From: Helichrysum umbraculigerum
Taxonomy: Eukaryota; Streptophyta; Magnoliopsida; Asterales; Asteraceae
Direction: 5' to 3'
Length of the DNA: 64,000 nucleotides
Assembly (NCBI GenBank): GCA_949592205.1
Contig: CATIUR010000004.1
Coordinates: forward strand, 85,039,337-85,103,336
The translations under genes were made by a program, and so were the position numbers. This document shows positions 35,269-46,518 of this stretch, in pieces. A model generated the notes under the pieces. It was given only the letters and a program-made list of their open reading frames with translations, was not told where the DNA came from and searched no databases. Numbering within the stretch: the stretch's first letter is position 1; the number at the start of each line of letters is the position of its first letter.

Positions 35269-35649
35269 CTTGGCTCTCCCGTATCGTGGTCCGTCGGTTG
35301 TCTTGAATCTTCGTTTGGGCGTAACTTCTTCATCCGATGTCCGTTTTGAGCGTTCTTTATATCCACGTGATCGTAATCCCTTAAGGAACAAAATGACATA
35401 AGTTAGAGGTCATAATTCCAAGCGGAGCTCCAAAAGTGCTAAAATACGTGAACAAGAATGCTTAAGATCGTTTATGCTCTATTTTATTCATTTTTAGGCC
35501 TTTTTAGTTGATTCTTGAAGCATCGTCTATATTTTAGCCTTCATTATGAAATTTAGTATAAGAATGTATATTTCAAATGTTTTCATCCATAATTGGGCTA
35601 AAAAGGTGAGATAATGGCACATAAAAACTTGACTTTTTACGTGTCATCA

Positions 35650-38600
35650 AATATCCCACACTTAGACTTTGCTTGTCCTCAAGTAAAACTCAAACTTCTC
35701 ACTTGCTTTCCCAATGAAAATATTTGAAAGTGTCAATGCATTTTTGGGTGAATCAAAACATATCAAGAGCAAACAATCTCGTATATAAGTAACATATCCT
35801 GGAAACTGAGAGAAAATAAGGTATTCGTTTCAGAAGCATGAAATAATTCTCTTAGGCATGCTTTTGGGATATACATGACTAGGCGATCTCACAAGGTGGT
35901 CACTCAATTCACTCAGAAGTGTTTTGGGTTACCTATCATTCTAATCAAACGAAATCGCTTATAAGCCAGTCATGCAGCATCCATCGTCATAGGCTTGCTC
36001 GAGAATCACATCTCCACCACTTAGGTGAGGACGGCGCTAATCATCCCAGGACATTCAGATGGGTTTTAATGTTTGGTAAGGGTTAAAGGGAATGGCTAGA
36101 TGGCAAATTGGTTTTAAATAAAAAGGGTTTTGCTTATCTTAGGCCTCTTTAAACTTATGAAAAATTTTATTTAGATAAACTTTTTAATGAAAACGGAAAC
36201 GGATAACGATAAGGGAATGAGATAGCTATTTTGACTTCTATCCCTTTGAAAACACACGGAAGATTTTTTTATATCTTTAGAGAACATAGTTTTTCTGGAG
36301 AATCGAAGCACTTAGCTTTATTACATATTTTTCGTTTCTTTTCTTTTTTTTTTTCTATATTTTTGGGCTTAGAACTTCTTTGCCAAGGAACTTCTAAGGA
36401 ATTTTTATTTTATTGCCCTTATTGAGATCCTTTCTTACTTTCATTTTTCAGACATATTGACAACTTCGAATTTACTTGGTGCCAATTTTCGCACCACAAG
36501 ATTCTCGATCTTTGAGTATTGATCATGAAACGCACGCGAGAAGTTATGAGTAAACACGAATTTGTGGATTTTTGAGTGAAAGCAGAAAGAATATCTAAAT
36601 AGCGTTCATCAAAAAATTTAAAAATTTCTAAGATAAGGTTTTGGTGGGTGTGGAAGTGAAATGGGTTTAAAGTTTGGGTTTTTAAAGAAACGAAAAGGCT
36701 AAGGTTCAACAGGGTTTTCTAGGCGGATCATCAACACTTAAAATAAGTGTTGGAAGGGTTTTGGGCTTGAAGAGATATGTAAAAAGGGTTAAATCCTAAG
36801 GAATGTCAAGGTCCTCTGATTGCACCTATACCGCGTACGGTACTCTACCAATGTGGTCTCGAAGTGCATACCAGGAGCAAGTTCTAATTCCGGATGCAAG
36901 CATCGGCACACACTCATCAAACGAATAGTGAAGCATTAAAAATGAATGCTTATCATAGGCTCAAGATTCCTCACTACAAGTATGGGTTATATGTGCCTAG
37001 CCAGGCGATGCCCTTTTTAGATCATTATTTTAGCTCAAGAAATTCCTAACTTATTTAATCTTAATTTCCAAAATACATTACTCATATATGAAAATGGTTC
37101 CCCTCAAGACATTTTAATTCAAAAATTTTGAAAAATTTTAAGCAAAAGTGAGGTTTTTAAAATTGAGGAACATTTTACGAGTTTGCTTTTGGAAATAAGA
37201 ATCTGACCTAAGGTATTCTATACCGCTATCCCACAATTAGAGGAACATTATCCCTAATGTTCTCTTGAGGGGAGATTTTACTGAAAGTAAAATCCCACAC
37301 TTAGAGTTTGAACATCGAAAAATGTTTCTCAAGTATTTGTTTTGGGCTGGAATCCCACACTTAGTGATAAGCTTAGGATATGGTATAGATTACTAAACAG
37401 TAAAAGTAAAACATATACGATCATAACAAAACAGAGATAAGAACGAGGAAACTCCCCTATACGGCTGTGAGCTGAGGATCAGAAAAATAGACTATGTCGG
37501 CACCAGTGTATGCTGGGTCAGACTTCGTCTTCATAAAGTGCACTCAAGCTCATGCAGGATACCCTTCATTCAAACCATCCACCAATTTTTCTCAGAAATA
37601 ACTCAGAATAAAAGGATAGATTGTAGAAAACGAAGTGATAACATCATTAGGAAGCAGGCCGAATCAACCAAGATAAAACAAATGTTTGGATAGATATAGT
37701 GGTCAGGGAGCTTAATCATCGTGAGCCATTGATGTAACTTAACAGCTTATGATGATATAAAGTGCTGAATCCATTGAACTTCTATCACCCGAGATCTTCT
37801 CTGACGAACTGATGGGACAATTGTAATATTGTTCTTGTCGGATGAGATCTCCAGCTTCCATTTCAATCCCGTCTTCAATACCTTAATGTCCATTCCTTGA
37901 TCAGCTTATTTTAGCAATGAACTCATATAAGCTGGAAGAACTGCTAGCGTTGTGATGTTTCATGGTCCCTACTGGTGGAAATGATAGGTGTGATGGGTGG
38001 ATGGGTAGGTGGATGTGGTTGTGGTGGTAATGGTGGTTTCAGGTTCCATGAAATGCTCTACTAGCAACCAAGGATGTGGTAATGTATGGTTGGACTTATG
38101 GAATATGTGGGAACATATGGTGAATGTCGAGGTTATCTGCTCGATGAACAATTCAGAAAGGGCTAGAATGTGATCATCTTTTGTATCCTAAAGGTATATC
38201 AGCTTCCTTACTAAGCAATGCTCCAAAGTTTCCAAATGAACGATAGTGCTCCCCTTGTCATTTCTCCATTATACTCAAAAATTCTTCATCCATAGGCGCT
38301 AATCCCTATCCGTTAGACATTTGTACAAACAAAAGAGTAGAAAAAAATAATCCAATAGACATGTGATTATTCCCTAGGTTATAGACTCACTGGTTTTTTG
38401 AAAGATTTTTGAAAGTGAAGGTTTTTGAAAAACAAACCAGTATATGACTTCGAGTCTAATCACACACTTAAAAGTGTTAGCCGCCTACAATTTTATTTCA
38501 GCATAAGCAACAGATATGGAAATACAAGTAGATTTAGTTAATCAGGTAGCCAAGTATAAAGATTTCCAAAGCACATATTTTTAAACGAGATCGAGCATAA

Positions 38601-39101
38601 TACACACATAGACATACAAATCATGTTATAAGGCATTGTAAGATCTCATGTATGTTCACAGAAATATATGTAAGTACCTCAAATGCTCGAAATATGTGAG
38701 TGGTGTGTATGACTAGGGCACCTAGATAACCAAGTTGCTAGCATGGTTCCATGTTTGCACATGCAGAGAACTTAAGATAATGGTGAAATAGATATGGCAA
38801 TGAAATCCAAACAAGTGGGAGAGGGAAAGTTTCATGTTTTTAGCAAAAGATTTGACTAGAAAGTTCAAAAACCTTGACTTCATTTTTAGTTCCAAGTCAT
38901 TTTTGAAAATCATTCCCTTTTTGTTCACATAAACTTAAGAAAACTTTTAAACATGCTTTTTAGGGTTTCATTTTCTACTTATTCAGGTTAGCATACTACT
39001 TTATCCTAGATTAACTATTTTAACTATTAAAACTACGTTAGACACGGGTTGCCTCCCGAGAAGCGCTTGTTTTTGTTCGAGTCTCGAGCCTGACTCTAGC
39101 T
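35650..39101 (-). other. B 3' non-coding region
   Basis: Begins next to the LTR with the inverted polypurine tract (complement AAGTGTGGGATATT, 35650-35663). Up to about 37350 it is homologous to A 9400-11012 in reverse and carries further inverted AAGTGTGGGAT-like motifs (near 37288 and 37352). The rest (37380-39050) shows no supported ORF. At 39040-39080 a block including CAAGCGCTT and GGGAGGC matches A just after its pol stop (8185-8200). Confidence 0.75.
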
Positions 39102-40427
39102 TTATATGTCGGGAGATCCTAGCGGCTTCCTTGCATCCATCAGTAGACACAAGTGGAAGTATTGGTGCATACCTATATAGTTAAAGTAGGTTATTCCTAG
39201 GGTATGTCCAATAAGATGAGAAGGTGCGTCGAAGTGAGTTATTTGTTTTACTTGAGGCATAATAAATCTCTCAACTTCTTGTACTTTCTCAGGTTGGATG
39301 GTTCGGATGGGTCGGTCAAAGAGGTCCTCATCACTCCATGACGTATACGTCATTATGTAGTGGAGAGATGGTTTGTAGAACAACCTTGACGCAGAACCCA
39401 CACTACTTCCTACGGTCTCTTGGTTGATGATAATGTTGTACTCTGGGTATGGAGGTGGGACAGAGTCCATTGACGTCTCCAATCTTGTAGCAACATTCTC
39501 ATCAACTACTTGGGTGACTAGTTTAGCTAAGGCAGTTGCGGGTTCAACTAGATCAAGGGGTGATTCATCCTGCGAGATATGTGGGATATCATCAACCACA
39601 ACTAGTTGTGGGATAGTATCAACCATGTCAATTTGAGTTGGGATGAGATCACTTCTCAGAGTCGGTGCACGTTCCTCTTGTCCTTTTGAAGCTGAGTCTT
39701 CTTGGTAGATCTCCACATCCGGGCTCTCCATTTCTATCTCCTCGTCTACCTCATCATACTCGTCACTCCGGCCGGAAGTTTTGAGTGGCAGTGGTTCGGA
39801 AAGTTCCTCTAGAATGAACTCCTCGTCGGTCTCAGACGTTGATAGGTTAGGAATGGGTGGAAGTGAAGATTTAGAAGATTGGTTAGGTGTAGGATTTGAA
39901 GATAGTTCGCAACCAGGCTCAAGAGAATGAAAGTCGGTGTCAAGTGAGGTAGATGGGGTGTGTGTGTTCCTATCATCTTTCTGTAACCTAAAGTTGGGTC
40001 TAACTTGATTCCTATCTCCCTTACTACTTACTTGTTGTTCAGTTAAGTTATGAGAGGTGCGTTTTAGCAATTCCTCTTGCTCTTTTAATAATTGCTCAAG
40101 TGAGTTGTACGGGGGTGAAAAAGCAGCATTACTGCTGAGAACGGTCAAAGACGTATCTCTCAAGTCTGGACTCTCGTATGGTTGATGTTCAGAGACAGGG
40201 TAAGATGAGTGTGGGTAGACTTCGAATGGCTGAGGGTAGTAAGGTTGGTATTGTTGTTGGAAAACATAAGGGTCATTTTGATATTCTAATTGAGGATCTA
40301 GGTACCCTACGTTATCCAAATCATTCCTACTATATCCTTGACATTCGTTATCTAAATGGGAATCACTCATACATCTATTTTGAACAAGACTATCAAATTG
40401 ATCTATTAATTGTTGTACATTTGCCAT
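39102..40427 (-). CDS. B: single ORF, 441 aa, unknown function
   Basis: I chose ATG at 40425-40427 (context GAAATGGCA); a longer frame to 40451 begins only with TTG. The N-terminus (MANVQQLIDQFDSLVQNRC) is followed by a Tyr/Pro/Gln-rich stretch, a short helix rich in Leu/Glu (LEQLLKEQEELLKR), and a Ser/Pro/Glu/Asp-rich disordered middle (EEFILEELSEPLPL; DEVDEEIEMESPD). The C-terminus looks more globular (SWSDEDLFDRPIRTIQPEKVQEVERF). No zinc knuckle, protease, RT, integrase, signal peptide or membrane helix is seen. The 3' end coincides with the position of the A pol end, so it replaces the whole gag-pol. It is fully open, unlike A's gag-pol. Confidence 0.75.
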   Translation of the reverse strand: MANVQQLIDQFDSLVQNRCMSDSHLDNECQGYSRNDLDNVGYLDPQLEYQNDPYVFQQQYQPYYPQPFEVYPHSSYPVSEHQPYESPDLRDTSLTVLSSNAAFSPPYNSLEQLLKEQEELLKRTSHNLTEQQVSSKGDRNQVRPNFRLQKDDRNTHTPSTSLDTDFHSLEPGCELSSNPTPNQSSKSSLPPIPNLSTSETDEEFILEELSEPLPLKTSGRSDEYDEVDEEIEMESPDVEIYQEDSASKGQEERAPTLRSDLIPTQIDMVDTIPQLVVVDDIPHISQDESPLDLVEPATALAKLVTQVVDENVATRLETSMDSVPPPYPEYNIIINQETVGSSVGSASRLFYKPSLHYIMTYTSWSDEDLFDRPIRTIQPEKVQEVERFIMPQVKQITHFDAPSHLIGHTLGITYFNYIGMHQYFHLCLLMDARKPLGSPDI

Positions 40428-40654
40428 TTCCCAAGTTTTTAGAGAACACAAGAAGAAGGTTTAAGAATTTAAGTTGTAGTATGGAGGGAAGTTATTCTAA
40501 GCTACGCTAAGTTAACTAAGCTACACTAATCTACGGGCAGAAAGTAACTTATGACAGGGACGGTGAATCCAAGTCAAAAGGATCGCTTAAAAACTACTTT
40601 ATCTAAACAAGCTCCAAATCGTACTACCGTCCCCGGCAGCGGCGCCAAAAAACT
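40428..40654 (-). other. B leader with tRNA-Asp primer-binding site
   Basis: The complement of 40630-40647 is TGGCGCCGCTGCCGGGGA, identical to the A primer site and also 7 nt from the LTR. The remaining ~200 bp to the ORF start shows nothing further. Confidence 0.88.
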
Positions 40655-43433
40655 TGATGCGCGCCGAGACGTCAGGTTTTCGGGAATTGCTTCCCTGCCG
40701 TTGCGGACCTCACGCTCAACGCGGCATCATGTGGTAGTTTTAAATTTGTAATAGTCGGGGGGAGCCAAAACCTTCCAAACTACTTACTATTATTGGGTAC
40801 GAGTACCTGATACTAGTATGTGGTAAGGATGATCCAGGGTCGTTCCTCACGACGGTAGAATTGAAGCAGAGCTCGTTCAAATAACTTAGTAATTAAGCTA
40901 GGTTTTTGGATAGTTGGATAGGTTTGTGTTTGGTTTTCTAATTTAATAAACTAATAAAACATAAAATAAAAGGGAAGCTAGCATATATGTAACACTTAAG
41001 GATGACGGAAACGTGGTTTACCATGATTTAGGATAGTGCATTACTGTGAGGATGTTCATTATGGGACACATTTAGATAACAGACAAACAAACTATAGGCG
41101 TAAACACTAGGACCCCTACTTCTTTAGATAGATTCCAAATTAGTATGTCACTGAGTACCTAGGCTATCGTGATTCTGATCAGAACAGACTATTCAACCCC
41201 CCACACTAGTCTTTGTGGAGACAGTGACCCTTGAAGGGTGCAGGAATAAGGTAACAGGCTGCCCATTGGGTTATTCTGACCTTTCTTAACACCTAAGTCT
41301 AAATGTTATTATCTAAACATGTACTGATTATTATCTTTGTATTCCAAACTATCAGTTTTGTAGAGTCTAGGGGTTTTAAGAATCCTGAACCACTGCTGGG
41401 CTTGACTTTCATCTCTAGACTCATGCCTTAGGTTTTATTAGCACAATTACTTCTGTCATGATCTAGAACTCTCCTTTGCGATTAGTCATTCATCCCTAGG
41501 CACGCTTAGCGGGGTACAGTGAATTTTTTCCACAGCTTTGCTAACCCTAGGTACTTTACGGTGTACAGTACTGTAACCATTTTCCACAATATCTTATAAC
41601 CCGAGGTCAGTATACCGTGTACTCCAGCTGTCCCACGGTTAACCTCCTCTAGGTACAGTTACAGTGTACAGTGCTTGACGCATTTCCACGACGTTTGTAA
41701 CTAGAGTTGATTTCACCATGTATGACTGCTTTTCCACCTGTTCACCAACTCTAACTATAGATACGGTGTACTTTAGTTACTGTATTTCCACAGTTTGTTG
41801 TAACCAGAGGTAGTCCTACGGTGTACTTAGCATTTCCACAGCTTTATGATGCCTAGACCATATTCTAGGGTTTCTAGGTAGTCCACAATGACGGTACCAA
41901 CGGCTTTTCCTTAGGCTTTCACGGCTGGACTCCACCAGTGGTGTTTCCATTGCTATACCCAGTAATTTAGCCGAATTACAGTAACGGACACGGCTTCGTA
42001 TGATAATACAGATAACAAACCACCAAAACTTAGGCCTACAGCTAAGGTGATAGTCACGTGAAGGACTGGAAAGGGTGATCCATAACTAAGTCTAGATGCA
42101 TGATAAGTTTAGACAGATACAGAGTTTAACAATTCCATTTATATAATAATCGGGAATATTATTCCACAACGGATTGTGCCCACGACTTCCATAGCTTCCA
42201 CGTTCCGTACTCCACACATAGTGATGTTTCCGGCGCTATACAAATGAAAGCCGTATAACGTTACCTCCGTTGTTTCATAATGATGTTATCCCAATATCAT
42301 ATATTTGAAGTACATCATCACTACTATTTAAATCATGGCAACTATACAAGAAGCTACTCACAAAGCATGGCAATAAGCATTCCAAACATTAATTAATCAC
42401 AAACATCAAACAAGAACATTATGACAAATTAATACAAGAAAGGATGGATATTACCGATAAATAATTGCGAGCAGAATAACACTTGTATTTCTCTGAATAA
42501 TATCCCAAGTATTACAAATGCTAGCTTCTACGAATTACATTACATAGCTACTCCTAAAGCGACGGATTCTCTCTCTAATCTTGCCAATAGTTTCTAGAGA
42601 GAGAAACTAGAGAGAGAGACTAGAGAGAGAACCTAATTACATACGATTTCTCCTCTAACTCCTAAGAGTAGTGCTAGAGAGGGAAATTTACTAATTATTC
42701 TAGTGAGAGAAAGAAGTGAGAATGAATTGAAATTGTGAGATTGGATCATCAAAATGAGGAGGTGGTGGTGAGTATTTATAGATTTGGCTCAACCGTATTC
42801 CTCAACCATATTCCCACCTCCAAAATCTCAACCGTATTCCTCAGCCGTATCAAAATCACACCTTGGATGACCAAAACACACGATACGGTTGAGATTGGCC
42901 GTATACGGTAGAGATTGGCCGTATCGGGGGAGGGACAAGGCCGGATACGGGAGGATTTGGCCGTATACGGCTGGACCTTGGCCGTATACGGTTGGGACAG
43001 GCCGTATACGGCTTGGTCTTGGCCGTATACGGTTGGGCTTGGCCGTATCCGGCTTGGCTCTCCCGTATCGTGGTCCGTCGGTTGTCTTGAATCTTCGTTT
43101 GGGAGTAACTTCTTCATCCGATGTCCGTTTTGAGCGTTCTTTATATCCACGTGATCGTAATCCCTTAAGGAACAAAATGACATAAGTTAGAGGTCATAAT
43201 TCCAAGCGGAGATCCAAAAGTGCTAAAATACGTGAACAAGAATGCTTAAGATCGTTTATGCTCTATTTTATTCGTTTTTAGGCCTTTTTAGTTGATTCTT
43301 GAAGCATCGTCTATATTTTAGCCTTCATTATGAAATTTAGTATAAAAATGTATATTTCAAATGTTTTCATCCATAATTGGGCTAAAAAGGTGAGATAATG
43401 GCACATAAAAACTTGACTTTTTACGTGTCATCA
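40655..43433 (-). repeat. B 5' LTR (2779 bp)
   Basis: Near-identical to 32914-35649 but 43 bp longer, mainly because the palindrome array has two more units. It includes the ~52-bp repeat (41507-41852) and TATA box (42773-42782). Confidence 0.95.
42899..43052 (-). promoter_or_regulatory. Phased palindrome array x8 in B 5' LTR
   Basis: Sites begin at 42899, 42919, 42941, 42961, 42982, 43002, 43023 and 43043 (spacing 20, 22, 20, 21, 20, 21, 20). The variants CCGTATCGGG and CCGGATACGG sit in the part absent from the other LTR. Confidence 0.7.
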
Positions 43434-43662
43434 GTTCCATTAAATAACGTTATGTTATTTAGTTAAATTGTTCACCAACGTCCGTATTTAATTTAACCGA
43501 ATTACATTCGAGTTGAAACTCGTATGATTTAAACAAACCGCATAATTGTGTAGATATATATACATTCAACAATATATATAATAATTGATACATTAATTAG
43601 CCTAACACAGAACTAATTACATGTATTAAAACTTGATTAGGCACTAAATTCTAGTCCTAAAT
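43434..43662 (-). repeat. C solo LTR, piece 3
   Basis: Starts with the GTTCC duplication of B, matches F near its end, and stops at the TAAAT duplication of H (43658-43662). Confidence 0.9.
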
Positions 43663-44163
43663 TGTAACACCCCCAAATTTGTTTAGCGGAAGCGTTTGGT
43701 TTAAGTACTGGGGTGTCACAATAATGAAGCATGCATACGTATCAGAGCTTATGATTACAACAGAACAATAAATATTAAGATGCCAAAAGAGTTAATTACA
43801 AAGTTTACGATTCATCGAATCGTATAAGTTAAAAGTAGTAAGTTTACAAAAGTAGATTTCTGAAATATGACTAAAACATTTCAGTTATACTAAAGAAATC
43901 CATATGTTTCCAAAAGTTGGCATCCTAAGCTTCAAGGGTCGCCTAATTCTCCATGTGTGTTGGCGATCTTATATGCGCAGCTAATTCCCTGAAAAACATA
44001 GTAAAAGTCAACAACTAGGTTGAGTGAATCCACAGGTTTTATGTTGTATATTGTTGTTTCAAGTTTTGTAGTCACATTTGTTGGACCAAATACGTTCGTA
44101 AATAGTAATTGCCATAATAGTCGAGTAATGTTTAGTGGAACGTCATCCAAAGTATAAGTTTAG

Positions 44164-44502
44164 TGGGTTGTTCGCCCAAAGGGTTAAGTTTATGTGGGAT
44201 GTTGCCCATAAATAGTTGTGTGGGACGTTACCCAAAATATATGTTTGAAAACGTGTTGCTGGTCGTTCTCCAGTAGTTTTAAAGTTTGAGTCGGTCGTTC
44301 TCCGACTAGTTACCAAATGTACCGGTCGTTCTCCGGTAAGATACCAAGTTAGCACCGGTCGTTCTCCGGTGAGATACATTGTTAGTACTGGTCGTTCTCC
44401 AGTAAGATACACTGTTAGTACCGGTCGTTCTCCGGTAAGATACCATGTTAGTGTCGGTCGTTCTCCGACAAATTACCAATATGTACCGGTCGTTCTCCGG
44501 TA
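44164..44502 (-). repeat. Covarying hairpin array in H 3' LTR
   Basis: Eight units with a ~33-bp period (44257, 44289, 44320, 44353, 44386, 44419, 44452, 44484). Each has 6-bp arms around the constant loop TCGTTCT. Arms are TGCTGG, AGTCGG, TACCGG, CACCGG, TACTGG, TACCGG, TGTCGG and TACCGG; the opposite arms are complementary in every unit (one G-T pair in the first). Three simpler TGGG...CCCA hairpins precede them at 44164, 44195 and 44221. Confidence 0.85.
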
Positions 44503-45149
44503 AGATACCAAGTTAGTTTCACATAGTGATAATAGTTTTTGTTTGGAATGCCATGTCGTACGGACAGTTGTAGTAGTTGTCCACAGTTATAAGTTGTTTG
44601 TATGAGTGTGCCAAAGGCAGTTATGTGATAGTTTGTATAGCAGTTTAACAGTTCAAGTACTCTAATTGTTCGAGTAAGTAGTATGATAAATAATCATATA
44701 GTAAAAGCAGTTATGGCAATCAGTAATCAGTAAAGCAGTTGACTATGTTTTCCACCCCAAATTTAGTTACAAACAGTAAAAGTAGGGGCTGTGAGCTCAC
44801 CTGTTGAGTTAAGTAGTTGTGCGAGTGCTAGCAAACCTAAGCCCAAGTACAGTCTGGAATCTCCTAACGTCCTAAACGTACGAGATTAATAAGTATGTGG
44901 ATGTCTAAACTGATCATCCATGCTAGTGTTCGTACAACCAAGTTATGTCCCAAGTATTAACCGTTTACGTTGTATTTTGTTGTTTGTGAAAATGTATACG
45001 ACTCGTTGGTGATAGTTTGAAATCCTAATTTCGGTAAAATAAGAGTGTTTGTATTGTTTGTAAAGCTCGTGAATCGTATCGTTTAAAGATATGCATTTCC
45101 GGTTAGTTCGACACTTAGTGAAAACAAGTTTTTAAACTTCCTGTTTTTA

Positions 45150-45372
45150 GCGACGTAAGGTGCGACGCTGGGTTGTTATGCGACGTAGGGTGCGACGTAC
45201 GGGTCTACGTCGCATTCAGGTTTTGCGACGTCATGGGTTGCGTCGCATAGGCGACGTTCGCAATTTAATGCGACGTAGTGGGTTGCGTCGCTATGTGCGA
45301 CGTAGGGAAAGGTAATGCGACGTAAAGGCCTACGTCGCACTACTGTTTTTGGGCCAAAAGCGACGTAGTCGC
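45150..45372 (-). repeat. GCGACG palindromic array in H 3' LTR
   Basis: Units such as GCGACGTA and TACGTCGC face each other as inverted repeats; copied at 49661-49883. The position within the LTR (about 870-1090 from its 5' end) is the same as in D. Confidence 0.75.
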
Positions 45373-46243
45373 CTGTTCGACGAACAGATTGAAAATAACG
45401 AGTTTCGGGTCGGTTTTGGACATGATCGGTTGTATAAAACACTAAAACATGGTAATCTAAGTATATTAAACATGAAATATTAATTATAACTTCGAAATCT
45501 AAAGATTTGCGGGATTTGTCGGAAACTTACGAGTGCCGGATTTGAAATCCGAAAAGGTAGAAGTGTAGATCGGGGTGCCGTGGTCGTTTTATTCCAAAGA
45601 TGTATGGTGATTCGGCGCGTTTTTGTGGTAGTATTTGAGGTTTTCGTGTGATTTTTGAGAGAGTTTAGAGAGAAGGAAGAGAAAAGAGAAGGAAGAGAGA
45701 GAATGAGATAGATAGAAAATGAAAGAAAATGGAGGTGGGAGGTGGTTTTATTCCACTTTCTGCCTCCGTGTTTGCGTTCCGTGTTCGTTTACCCGATCGT
45801 TAAATGTTATTTTATTTTAACTATTATGTTTTTAATTACATTTTCATTATTTTTAATTAGGATCTTTTATGAAACCCAATTAATAATTTTTATAAATCTC
45901 GAACTTTGTTTTATTTAAATTGTACGAATTAAACATTTTGCGTTATAGAATGATTTGTAAATATTTTTGACAAAATATTTATTCGTTACTACGTTATTTA
46001 ATAATTTCGTTTTATTAAATAATTTTGTTCACCAACAGTCTTATGTTTTTATCGCGTTTGTTTTCAAATTGTTCAGTACGTAATTACAACTAATTACGAA
46101 TACGTAATACTACGCGTATTATCTAGTTGGGCTATGCTAGACTTACCTCTAGAATGTGTTGTGAATTCACTCAAGTAGGGAATTAGTCTAATAATGCAAG
46201 CGATTAACTTAATTAATCGTGTTTAAATTTGCGAGGTGTTACA

Positions 46244-46518
46244 TTCTCCCCTCGTTAGAGAAATCTCGTCCCGAGATTTAAAACCAAATCGGATCGCCCG
46301 CGGCGTATGTTCTCCGATGGGTCATGTTGTTAACAATAGTAATATTTTGCATGGCGTTCAATTGTTGCCAGAAAGTTGTAACGGTTTAGTATACTCGCGG
46401 TATAGTTTAAATAGTTATGCGTTCGATAATAATCGAAGTTTACCAAGTGTTAATGTTGAATAGACATTCGAATGAAACGTATGTTAAATCGTAGCAATAG
46501 TCGTTAAAACGTACCGTG
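46244..46518 (-). other. H polypurine tract, pre-PPT hairpin and 3' untranslated region
   Basis: On the minus strand GAGGGGAGAA (46244-46253) abuts the 3' LTR. Just upstream is a hairpin with 8-bp arms AAATCTCG and CGAGATTT around a 3-nt loop (46261-46279). It is the counterpart of the D and G hairpins with a changed base pair. Nothing else was recognised. Confidence 0.8.

Larger units (their letters stand above)
32914..35649 (-). repeat. B 3' LTR (2736 bp)
   Basis: Contains a degenerate ~52-bp tandem array (33765-34110), CT/AG-rich tracts near 34827-34890, a TATA box (35031-35040, minus) and six phased palindromes (35157-35268). No ORF is supported. Confidence 0.95.
32914..43433 (-). mobile_element. 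B: non-autonomous Athila-related LTR element (10.5 kb)
   Basis: LTRs at 32914-35649 (3') and 40655-43433 (5') begin TGATGCGCGC and end GTGTCATCA on the plus strand. GTTCC duplication is perfect (32909-32913 and 43434-43438). The tRNA-Asp primer site, polypurine tract, first ~400 bp of U3 and 3' non-coding region match A, so B belongs to the same superfamily branch. The 5-kb internal region has no gag, protease, RT or integrase, only one ORF of unknown function. Movement must depend on proteins from autonomous relatives. The LTRs differ at about a dozen positions plus a ~42-bp length change in the palindrome array. Confidence 0.94.
43663..46243 (-). repeat. H 3' LTR (2581 bp)
   Basis: Contains the hairpin array (44164-44502), the GCGACG array (45150-45372) and a purine-rich stretch (45655-45725) that is CT-rich on the element strand. 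No gene is supported in it. Confidence 0.96.

Noticed and set aside
35138..35401. ORFs rich in Tyr-Gly-Arg-Ile-Arg repeats on both strands of the B LTR (also 42776-43185)
   Set aside because: Both strands are open because of the palindromic ~21-bp repeat; not coding evidence.
39424..39636. Short plus-strand ORFs overlapping the B ORF
   Set aside because: Shadow frames of the longer minus-strand ORF, with no domain of their own.
44143..44412. Minus-strand ORF with repeated TGERPV, resembling C2H2 zinc-finger linkers (also 48654-48923)
   Set aside because: It is the translation of the TCGTTCTCCGGT hairpin repeat in the H LTR; there are no Cys2/His2 residues between the linkers and no start context.
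44257..44502. Regularly spaced repeats resembling a CRISPR array
   Set aside because: Plant retrotransposon LTR; repeat units vary, spacers are similar to one another, and no cas genes are present.
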